The notes beneath the pieces were generated by a model, which did not search any database, had not been told where the DNA came from, and worked only from the letters and a program-made list of their open reading frames with translations. A stretch of DNA of 33,888 bases from an uncultured Saprospiraceae bacterium (GTDB lineage: Bacteria; Bacteroidota; Bacteroidia; Chitinophagales; Saprospiraceae): positions 1 through 33,888 of the forward strand of contig CALIHL010000175.1 in NCBI GenBank assembly GCA_938022935.1, in the 5' to 3' direction. Of this stretch, positions 8,644 through 15,295 are shown piece by piece. The position numbers were made by a program, and so were the translations under genes. Positions within the stretch are counted from its first letter, which is position 1. Every line of letters starts with the position of its first letter.

Positions 8644-9690
8644 ATGAAAATGGGAAGAGTTGTCACTTTTGGAGAGATCATGTTGAGACTTTCTCCACCT
8701 GGATATTTGAGGTTTTCTCAGGCATCATCTTTTGACATTGTCTATGGAGGAGGAGAGTCTAATGTCGCAGTCTCATTGGCTAACTATGGCGTGCCAGTAG
8801 ACTTTGTGACTAGACTGCCTAACAATGACATCGGACAGTGCGCATTGATGGAGATGAGAAAAAGAGGAGTTGGGACGGATCATATCGTATTCGGCGGTGA
8901 TCGCCTCGGGATATACTTCTTGGAGACTGGAGCTGTGTCGAGAGGAAGTAAGGTGGTTTATGACAGAGCATACTCTGCTATGTATGATATCAAAGCAGGG
9001 ATGATAGATTGGAAAAAAGTCTTTGAAGGTGTCTCTTGGTTTCATTGGACAGGTATCACACCGGCTATATCTCAAGGTGCAGCTGATGCCTGCTTGGAAG
9101 CAGCCCAAGTAGCTCGAGAGCTGGGTGTAACCATATCTACAGACCTTAACTATAGAGCAAAACTTTGGAAGTATGGTGTTGAGCCAGTAGCCATTATGAC
9201 AGAACTTACATCTTACTGTGATATTATATTGGGCAATGAAGAAGATGCAGAAAAGCACTTTGGTATCAAGCCAGAAGGTTTAGATATCACAACTCAGGGA
9301 GAGCATGTCAAAGCAGAAGCTTTTTTATCTGTTTGTCAACAAATGATGAAAAAGTTTCCAAATGCAAAAAAGGTAATTACAACACTTAGAGGTTCTATAT
9401 CTGCTTCACATAACACATGGGCTGGGGTAATGTATGACGGCACAATAATGTTTCAATCTCCTCAATACCAGATCACGCATATCGTTGATCGCGTAGGTGG
9501 AGGTGATTCATTTATGGGAGGTTTGATCTATGGATTGTTGACTTATCCTGAAGATGATCAGAAGGCCCTAAACTTTGCAGTGGCAGCGTCTTGTCTAAAG
9601 CATACAATCAAAGGAGATGCTAACTTAGTGACTGTAGCAGAAGTTGAAAAGTTAATGTCGGGAGATGCGTCAGGCAGAGTAGCGAGATAA
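8644..9690 (+). CDS. kdgK: 2-keto-3-deoxygluconate kinase, PfkB family
   Basis: Phosphorylates 2-keto-3-deoxy-D-gluconate to KDPG with ATP. The 348-residue protein has the ribokinase fold: N-terminal RVVTFGEIMLRLSPPG, the substrate-contact GGGESNVAVSLANYG motif (PfkB signature 1 region), and PfkB signature 2 as DRVGGGDSFMGGL with catalytic D288 and its anion hole. ISTDLNYRAKLW and ILGNEEDAE are typical of KdgK rather than fructokinase. It is the first gene of a two-gene operon with the aldolase 39 nt downstream. Transcribed divergently from the AraC-family gene, with a TAAATTTG -7 box 50 nt before the ATG. Confidence 0.9.
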   Translation: MKMGRVVTFGEIMLRLSPPGYLRFSQASSFDIVYGGGESNVAVSLANYGVPVDFVTRLPNNDIGQCALMEMRKRGVGTDHIVFGGDRLGIYFLETGAVSRGSKVVYDRAYSAMYDIKAGMIDWKKVFEGVSWFHWTGITPAISQGAADACLEAAQVARELGVTISTDLNYRAKLWKYGVEPVAIMTELTSYCDIILGNEEDAEKHFGIKPEGLDITTQGEHVKAEAFLSVCQQMMKKFPNAKKVITTLRGSISASHNTWAGVMYDGTIMFQSPQYQITHIVDRVGGGDSFMGGLIYGLLTYPEDDQKALNFAVAASCLKHTIKGDANLVTVAEVEKLMSGDASGRVAR

Positions 9691-9729
9691 GTTGGAAAGA
9701 TTAATTAGAACAAAGAAAAATTAAAAACT

Positions 9730-10401
9730 ATGGCTAATCATACAAGAATAGAAGTCGTACAAACGATGCAAGAGACAGGTATGGTGCCTCTGTTTTATCA
9801 TCCTGATATTGAGCTGGGTAAAGAAGTCTTAAAAGCTTGCTATGATGGCGGCGCAAGACTTTTAGAGTTTACTGCTCGAGGAGATTTTGCATTTGAAGTA
9901 TTTGCTGTTTTGAACAAATATGCTATCAAAGAATTACCCGGTATGATCATGGGTGTCGGCTCCATAACTGATGCGGCCGCAGCCTCTATGTTTATGCAGA
10001 TGGGAGCAAACTTTATCGTTACACCAACGCTGAGAGAAGATATAGCGATCGTCTGCAATCGCAGAAAGGTGATGTGGTCTCCAGGCTGTGGGACCTTGAC
10101 TGAGATCAATAGGGCAGAGGAGTTAGGATGCGAAGTGGTTAAGCTTTTCCCTGGATCAACCTATGGCCCTGGTTTTGTAAAAGCAATCAAAGGGCCTCAA
10201 CCCTGGACAAGCGTCATGCCGACTGGAGGTGTAAGTAAAGAGGAGTCCAATCTAAGAGGGTGGTTTGAAGCAGGTGTGACTTGCGTTGGCATGGGCTCAA
10301 AACTGATCTCTAAGGATATCTTAAAAGCAAGGGATTTTGCTAAGCTAAAAAGTGATGTAGCAAAAGCATTGGAGTTGATTAAGACAATTCGGAAAGGTTA
10401 G
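9730..10401 (+). CDS. eda: 2-keto-3-deoxy-6-phosphogluconate (KDPG/KHG-type) aldolase
   Basis: Class I aldolase of 223 residues that would cleave KDPG to pyruvate and glyceraldehyde-3-phosphate, completing the step begun by kdgK. The Schiff-base lysine is K138 in VVKLFPGS and the acid/base Glu is E46 in LLEFTARGD. Four residues after it stands R50, matching the Arg that E. coli Eda uses near the phosphate/carboxylate; the paralogue at 5856 has Asn there. MPTGGVS forms the phosphate loop near the C-terminus. It lies 39 nt after kdgK with no terminator between. An insert of the form KGPQPWTS near residue 155 is absent from the paralogue. Substrate assignment is inferred from operon partner and residue pattern. 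Confidence 0.85.
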   Translation: MANHTRIEVVQTMQETGMVPLFYHPDIELGKEVLKACYDGGARLLEFTARGDFAFEVFAVLNKYAIKELPGMIMGVGSITDAAAASMFMQMGANFIVTPTLREDIAIVCNRRKVMWSPGCGTLTEINRAEELGCEVVKLFPGSTYGPGFVKAIKGPQPWTSVMPTGGVSKEESNLRGWFEAGVTCVGMGSKLISKDILKARDFAKLKSDVAKALELIKTIRKG

Positions 10402-10648
10402 AGCCCATTAAGAATGACCTTAAAGTCAATTCGGTAAAGGTCTTGTAGCCTATGATGCCTTACATAGTACAGCCATGATTAAGTTTGTAGCTACTTAAGT
10501 TGCGATACATGAAGCCCAAAATTTACTGGTTGTCAAAAATAAGTAAGTAGATAAATGAAACTATAAGCTGAAAGATATCGTTCTTAGTGATTAGGTAGAG
10601 GTATTAATATTAAATATCTCGCCTCTTTACATTTTTACATATATAATA

Positions 10649-10843
10649 ATGAGTAACGGTACAGTTAAATTTTTCAACGACGGCAAAGGATTTGGATTCA
10701 TAACACCAGACGATGGTGGGAAGGATGTGTTTGTTCATGTAAATGGATTAAACGGCACAACTATTAATGAAGGAGACAAAGTCTCTTATGATGTTGAGGA
10801 GGGAAAAAAAGGATTGAATGCAGTGAATGTCACTTTGACATAA
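10649..10843 (+). CDS. Cold-shock domain protein (CspA family)
   Basis: A 64-residue single cold-shock domain that binds single-stranded RNA/DNA as a five-stranded OB-fold. RNP1 is seen as KGFGFI (residues 14-19) and RNP2 as VFVHV (27-31). The usual Trp of the GTVKWFN opening is Phe here, giving GTVKFFN, a substitution seen in other Bacteroidota. Monocistronic: the upstream 247 bp hold no other gene and a strong intrinsic terminator follows 28 nt after the stop. The upstream region is AT-rich; a TACATTTT sequence near 10628 resembles the -7 box with one mismatch. Confidence 0.96.
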   Translation: MSNGTVKFFNDGKGFGFITPDDGGKDVFVHVNGLNGTTINEGDKVSYDVEEGKKGLNAVNVTLT

Positions 10844-10871
10844 CACCAGTATTTAAATTCTGAAATAATAT

Positions 10872-10905
10872 TGGCCCGTCAATTTAGTTGATGGGCCATT
10901 TTTGT
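10872..10905 (+). terminator. Intrinsic terminator of the cold-shock gene
   Basis: An 11-bp stem (10872-10882 pairing with 10888-10898, one G-T pair, GC-rich core GGCCC/GGGCC) with a 5-nt loop TTTAG is followed directly by TTTTTG. It lies 28 nt after the stop codon. Confidence 0.9.
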
Positions 10906-10974
10906 TTCTACTCTTTACGTCTTACGAACGATTAACTTTCTGGTCCAGCTTTTATTAGCTTAAAGTCGGCAAAC

Positions 10975-11006
10975 AAAAAAGGCCAACCCAGTTGGGTTGG
11001 CCTTTT
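10975..11006. terminator. Bidirectional intrinsic terminator
   Basis: The arms GGCCAACCC (10981-10989) and GGGTTGGCC (10994-11002) form a perfect GC-rich hairpin with loop AGTT. AAAAAA lies on the left and TTTT on the right, so it can terminate in both directions. It ends the minus-strand glycine-rich gene (stop at 11028) and backs up the cold-shock terminator from the other side. Confidence 0.88.
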
Positions 11007-11027
11007 ATATTATATAAACCTAAGCTC

Positions 11028-11642
11028 TTACTTGCCAAACAGCTTTCCTATACTTCCTAAAAGTCCTCCAGCTTTTTTAGCCGCGTCACCGCCTCCGCCA
11101 AGAAGGTCTCCTGCTACATCTGCTATGCCTCCAGCTGCACCACCAGCGCCACCTGCAACTTTACCTATAAGATCGCCTACACCACCTGCACCGCCTGTCA
11201 CTGCACCAAGAAGGCCGCCAAGAACACCGCCAGCATCACCACCTCCCAATACATTGAGGATGTTACTTGCATCGATGTCGTCATTGTCTCCGTCTGCCTG
11301 AAGCATGCCAGACAAACCACCGACAATACTTGATAGTCCACTACCAGCTGCAAGACCTGCTACTGATTCTGGTAGACCCATGCCTGACATGATCTTTTGC
11401 ATGAACAAACCTTTGATAGATCCAAATATGCCATTGTTTGCAAGTCCTCCGCCTGCTACGCTGTTAAACATACCCAAAAGCCCTTCTGTGTTGCCGCTTG
11501 TCAGCTGAGACATCAAGCCTTCTTGTAGGCTGTCTTGTGCCAATGGCAACATGTCCTTCGCTTGATCCATGCTGATACCTGCTTTGCTTGTGATTTCATT
11601 AAGGGCATCACCTCCGACCATTTCCATTATTTTGTCTAACAT
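11028..11642 (-). CDS. Glycine/alanine-rich DUF937-like protein
   Basis: Function unknown. The 204-residue protein has a helical N-terminal part (about 1-110) reminiscent of DUF937: MLDKIMEMVGGDALNEITSKAG, then ISMDQAKDMLPLAQDSLQEGLMS in pieces, and a helical hairpin with IKGLFMQKIMSGMGLP. The C-terminal half (about 120-204) is low-complexity, built from GGLLG, GGAGG and GGGGDA blocks broken by short hydrophobic helices. There is no signal peptide and no Cys. It is monocistronic on the minus strand and ends at the bidirectional terminator around 10981-11002. The proline-rich frame on the opposite strand is only its shadow. The DUF937 link is by resemblance, not by a search. Confidence 0.75.
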   Translation of the reverse strand: MLDKIMEMVGGDALNEITSKAGISMDQAKDMLPLAQDSLQEGLMSQLTSGNTEGLLGMFNSVAGGGLANNGIFGSIKGLFMQKIMSGMGLPESVAGLAAGSGLSSIVGGLSGMLQADGDNDDIDASNILNVLGGGDAGGVLGGLLGAVTGGAGGVGDLIGKVAGGAGGAAGGIADVAGDLLGGGGDAAKKAGGLLGSIGKLFGK

Positions 11643-11787
11643 CTTCTGATTAAGTTATTTAGTTAAAGAATTATTCTTCTACTCTTTTAACGTGAAAATG
11701 TGGAAAAGTAACATATATCACTAAAAAATATATCACTTAGGTGAGATATGAGTTATGTAATCTGGTCAATTGACGTAAGTCTAACGC

Positions 11788-13017
11788 TTAGTCAATCCCA
11801 AAAGGTAGTCTTAGCAAAGACATGTGGCCATTGCTCATGACCATAACAACATCTTGAAGTGCTTTTGGGTCTGTGATTGGATTATCGGGTAGTGCGATTA
11901 AGTCTGCTTCATATCCAATCTCCATCTTACCTGTCTGGCCTTCGATCTTTAGCAGTTCTGCGGCAAGTGATGTAGTTGTCCTAAGCGCATCCCATGCTTC
12001 CATGCCTAGCCGTCTGAAGTGTTCGACTTCCATCGAGACTCGACTTGTTGTTTCAGCTTTGTATCGGTTGTCTGCACCAGTTGCTATTTTAACGCCCATT
12101 TGGATGGCTGACTTAATCGTTCGTTCGCTTTTAGGAACCATATATTTTCCGCGCATCTCCAGTACGGGGTGTTCATAATCCCCACCAGGGTGGACGAGAT
12201 CCAGCAAGGTTATATAGGTCGGTACTAAGAAGACATTCTTTTCTTTCATCAGCTGAAGTGTTTCATCTGTCAAGAAGGTCCCGTGCTCTATACTTTTTGC
12301 ACCAGCTTCTACTGCAGCTCTTGCTCCTTCATCACCATGAGCATGGATGATAACTGGGATGTCATCTTTGCTGGCTTCATCTACGATCCATCCTAATTGT
12401 TCCTTAGTATAAGTTTGTTTTCTTGGATCGGTCTGCGGGAGTCCAGCTCGTTCTGTTCCTCTTGTCTTGATGACTTTGGCACCACGGTCTATATTGATTC
12501 TAACTAATTGTCTGAGTTCTTCTTCTGTGTCCACTGGGCCTGTGAGATTGCCTAGTCTGGTATCTGCAAGGATTGTTTCGTTGAGCATTGGGGTGACATA
12601 AACACCGCATGGTATCATATCAGGGCCATCAAGATGTCCATTGATCACCATCTTACTTATACTTACATCTTGAAAGGCAGCTACACTTGCACTTCTGACA
12701 GTAGTGACACCCGATAACAATGCTCTTTTGGCCGAAGCAAGATTGTTAAGATGGGTATGTACATCGATCATGCCAGGCATCAGATAGGAGTTTTCTAAAT
12801 CTACCACTTTATAATCTATACCTGCTTCAGTTGAGGTATAATCTATCAGCTCGATTTTCCCTGCATTAATGAGTACTGTTCCAGATCTGATCGTCTCATT
12901 TTCGATATCAACAATCTGGGCATTGGTCAGCGCGATTTTATCGGAGGGGTAAGTTTTCTGTCCATTTAGCTGAAGCGAAATGCAAAGTAAAAAGGCAAGG
13001 AGAATGAAGTTTTTCAT
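11788..13017 (-). CDS. Exported amidohydrolase (imidazolonepropionase/prolidase-like)
   Basis: Zinc-dependent hydrolase of the amidohydrolase superfamily, probably acting on an N-acyl or peptide bond in the periplasm. Of 409 residues, the first 20 form a signal peptide (MKNFILLAFLLCISLQLNGQ). The metal site is complete: HxH at H87/H89 in IDVHTH, the candidate carboxylated lysine K184 in KVIKTRG, H225/H227 in IIHAHG, H245 in IEHGT, and D316 in ATGADN. The small N- and C-terminal beta domain typical of the superfamily is present (TNAQIVDIEN; GYEADLIAL). Homologues with this spacing include Xaa-Pro and Xaa-Arg/Lys dipeptidases, but the substrate cannot be fixed here. Its leader contains a 7-bp palindrome (13048-13067). 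Confidence 0.9.
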   Translation of the reverse strand: MKNFILLAFLLCISLQLNGQKTYPSDKIALTNAQIVDIENETIRSGTVLINAGKIELIDYTSTEAGIDYKVVDLENSYLMPGMIDVHTHLNNLASAKRALLSGVTTVRSASVAAFQDVSISKMVINGHLDGPDMIPCGVYVTPMLNETILADTRLGNLTGPVDTEEELRQLVRINIDRGAKVIKTRGTERAGLPQTDPRKQTYTKEQLGWIVDEASKDDIPVIIHAHGDEGARAAVEAGAKSIEHGTFLTDETLQLMKEKNVFLVPTYITLLDLVHPGGDYEHPVLEMRGKYMVPKSERTIKSAIQMGVKIATGADNRYKAETTSRVSMEVEHFRRLGMEAWDALRTTTSLAAELLKIEGQTGKMEIGYEADLIALPDNPITDPKALQDVVMVMSNGHMSLLRLPFGID

Positions 13018-13047
13018 TTTGAGTGAAGTCTGGCTTTCTTAAAAATA

Positions 13048-13067
13048 TTCCTTTTATCTTAAAGGAA
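13048..13067. repeat. Small inverted repeat in the amidohydrolase leader
   Basis: TTCCTTT and AAAGGAA form a perfect 7-bp inverted repeat with a 6-nt spacer, about 30 nt upstream of the amidohydrolase start. It could be an operator or an RNA hairpin. There is no further evidence of function. Confidence 0.3.
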
Positions 13068-13232
13068 GACCATTTGCATTAATTATGCCCGCTATTATTC
13101 ACTTGGTTTCTATTATCCAACCAATCTAATCATAGCTCTTTATTACAAAAAAAGGTACTTCCACTTTGGGTAATGAAAGACTATTTTCTGTCTTTTCTAA
13201 TTTGTCTTTTTGGATTGATCTCTCATAATTTG

Positions 13233-14444
13233 TTACACCATCTTGCTGAAGTAATCTTTCAGTCTCTTGCAAGCCTCTGCAAGTTGTTCTTGTGAAGCGG
13301 CATATGATATCCTCAAACAGTTAGGTGCCCCAAATGCTGCACCAGCTACTAAAGCAAGGTGGACATTATTCAAGATGGAAGCAGCTAGGTCGTTAGAGTC
13401 ATTGATCACTTGTCCGTTGTATGACTTGCCAAAGAAGTCACTACAATCTGGGAATATATAAAAAGCTCCTTCAGGTATACTAAGCTTCAAACCTTCAATC
13501 TCCCTTAGTTGTCCCAGAACATACTCTCTTCTGCCTAAGAATGTACGCATCATATCTTGCGTCACTTTAGGGTCAGCCAATAGAGCTATCGACGCCGCTT
13601 TTTGACCAAATGCACTCGCGCCCGAAGTAACTTGACCTTGAATCTTAGTACATGCTTTAGCGACAACTTCAGGTGCCGCCATATATCCTAATCTCCATCC
13701 TGTCATGGCGAAACCTTTGGACATGCCATTAACTACAATAGTACGCGGTCTAATATTTTCAAATTGTGCTATGCTCTCATGTACGCCATCAAATACAATA
13801 TGCTCATAGATCTCATCTGATACAACATGAACATGCTCATGAGGAGCGATGACATTTGCCAAAGCTTCTAGTTCTTTCTTCGTGTAAACTGAGCCAGTGG
13901 GATTGCTTGGAGAAGAGTATAAGACAAACTTAGTCTTGTTAGTGATAGCAGCAGCGACATCTTGAGGGTTGACCTTGTAGTCCCTTTCTACTCCAGCGTT
14001 TAGGCAGATTGGAACTCCACCAGCCAACTTTACAATTTCGATATAAGAGACCCAGTAGGGCGTAAAGATGATGACTTCATCTCCAGGATTAAGTAGTGCT
14101 TGACAGAGGTTGTATATCGTCTGCTTGGCACCATTAGATACGACTATGTTCTTTGGTTCGAAGCTAAGGTTGTTGTCTCTTTTTAGTTTTGTACAGATAG
14201 CTTCACGAAGTTCTAATAATCCCGGTACTGGCGTATAATGAGTATATCCGTCATCAAGGGCTTGCTTGGCAGCATCGTTGATAAAGGATGGTGTATCAAA
14301 ATCAGGTTCTCCGATACTTAGGCTAATGACGTCATGGCCTTTGGCTTTAAGCTCCCGAGCCATCTGAGACATCTTGAGCGTGGCGGATTCCTTTAAGTTG
14401 AGCACTGTTTGTGACAGTAACGATTCGTGAGACATACCTTTCAT
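13233..14444 (-). CDS. Pyridoxal-phosphate aminotransferase, aspartate aminotransferase Ib type
   Basis: Transfers the amino group between aspartate (or a related amino acid) and 2-oxoglutarate in the cytosol. The 403 residues carry all class I fold-type I markers: GEPDFDTP near the N-terminus, N181 in SSPSNPTGS, D210 in VSDEIYEHI, Schiff-base K243 in NGMSKGFAMTGWRLGY and the substrate-carboxylate Arg in NCLRISYA. The length and the GEPDFDTP opening point to subgroup Ib (thermophile/Bacillus type) rather than E. coli AspC. An alternative ATG three codons in (14435) is equally possible. A TACTTTTG -7 box at 14459-14466 implies a very short leader. Confidence 0.93.
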   Translation of the reverse strand: MKGMSHESLLSQTVLNLKESATLKMSQMARELKAKGHDVISLSIGEPDFDTPSFINDAAKQALDDGYTHYTPVPGLLELREAICTKLKRDNNLSFEPKNIVVSNGAKQTIYNLCQALLNPGDEVIIFTPYWVSYIEIVKLAGGVPICLNAGVERDYKVNPQDVAAAITNKTKFVLYSSPSNPTGSVYTKKELEALANVIAPHEHVHVVSDEIYEHIVFDGVHESIAQFENIRPRTIVVNGMSKGFAMTGWRLGYMAAPEVVAKACTKIQGQVTSGASAFGQKAASIALLADPKVTQDMMRTFLGRREYVLGQLREIEGLKLSIPEGAFYIFPDCSDFFGKSYNGQVINDSNDLAASILNNVHLALVAGAAFGAPNCLRISYAASQEQLAEACKRLKDYFSKMV

Positions 14445-14458
14445 GATTTATGACTGTA

Positions 14459-14466
14459 CAAAAGTA
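14459..14466 (-). promoter_or_regulatory. -7 box upstream of the aminotransferase
   Basis: On the minus strand the bases read TACTTTTG, a full TAnnTTTG match, only 14 nt before the first ATG (23 before the second). Transcription would start within about 10 nt of the first ATG, which favours the second start (14435) or a nearly leaderless mRNA. Confidence 0.5.
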
Positions 14467-14564
14467 AATATTTGTTTAAGTGTAATATGAATTATTGGGG
14501 CAAATTTCAATTTCTTTGCGAGATCAGATCCGTAGACAAGCTGCTGTTACTATAATGAAGTGTT

Positions 14565-15077
14565 ATGAGCAATAAAGAAGGTGAGACGATACAGGTGTTT
14601 ATCACCGGTGGAACCTTTGATAAGGAATACAACTTTATCACTGGCGAGCTATACTTTAAGGATACGCACATGCATGACATGATGGACCGTGGTAGATGTA
14701 GCTTGCCGACAGATATCAAGACGCTTATGATGATAGATAGCCTCCAGATCACAGATACTGAGCGTCAGATCATCGCATATAACTGTCGTCAGTCACCTCA
14801 TGACAACATCGTGGTGACCCATGGGACCGATACGATGACAGAGACTGGCCAGTACTTGTTAGATCAAAACATAGATGATAAGACGATTGTGTTGACAGGT
14901 GCGATGATCCCTTATGCTTTTGGGTCTTCATCAGATGGCTTTTTTAACCTCGGAGCAGCTATAGCCTTTGCACAAGTCCTTCCTTTTGGAGTCTATGTAT
15001 GTATGAATGGACGCTACTTCAACGTTAATGAAGTAGAGAAGAACCGAAGCACAGGCTATTTTCAGATTAAGCCTTAG
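14565..15077 (+). CDS. Single-domain asparaginase-like protein
   Basis: A 170-residue protein corresponding to just the N-terminal catalytic domain of type I/II L-asparaginases, without the C-terminal domain that doubles the size of the classical enzyme. Catalytic elements are kept: T17 in FITGGTFDK, T88-D89 in VTHGTDTM, the LTGAMIP strand, and K159 in VEKNRSTGYF. The frame ends cleanly after the lysine motif, and I see no sequence resembling a C-terminal domain before the next gene, so it looks like a genuine short form; similar asparaginase-domain proteins of about 165 residues occur in other bacteria. No signal peptide. Activity on asparagine is unproven. Divergent from the aminotransferase gene, 120 nt apart. 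Confidence 0.85.
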   Translation: MSNKEGETIQVFITGGTFDKEYNFITGELYFKDTHMHDMMDRGRCSLPTDIKTLMMIDSLQITDTERQIIAYNCRQSPHDNIVVTHGTDTMTETGQYLLDQNIDDKTIVLTGAMIPYAFGSSSDGFFNLGAAIAFAQVLPFGVYVCMNGRYFNVNEVEKNRSTGYFQIKP

Positions 15078-15295
15078 CCTTATGTATTAGCGGTTAGCTC
15101 TGTGCCATTTACATATTAATATATCTTTTTATGTAATGGATTTATTACATTTGCTCATTGAGTAGAGCGGCGTTGTATCTCGCTTTACTTAGATCACAAG
15201 GGCTGGGAAATTACAGCATATTAATTGATATCAATCCACTTTAAGTATTGCTATATAGTAGATTGACAATCAACATTTTGTACAAAGATTGTTAT

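Noticed and set aside
3445-10401. tpiA as a member of the sugar-acid operon
   Set aside because: Its function fits, but a convergent SRPBCC gene and a separate promoter region lie between.
10415-10445. Possible hairpin GACCTT...AAGGTC after eda
   Set aside because: 6-bp stem with a long loop and no T tract.
11032-11508. Proline/serine-rich plus-strand open frames opposite the glycine-rich gene
   Set aside because: Antisense of GGN/GCN codons; no independent start signals and no recognisable protein.
11712-11747. Near-repeated ATATATCAC and imperfect dyad upstream of the glycine-rich gene
   Set aside because: AT-rich and imperfect; chance similarity cannot be excluded.
15131-15150. 7-bp AT-rich hairpin after the asparaginase gene
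   Set aside because: Stem is all A/T apart from one G-C pair and there is no T tract, so too weak to call a terminator.
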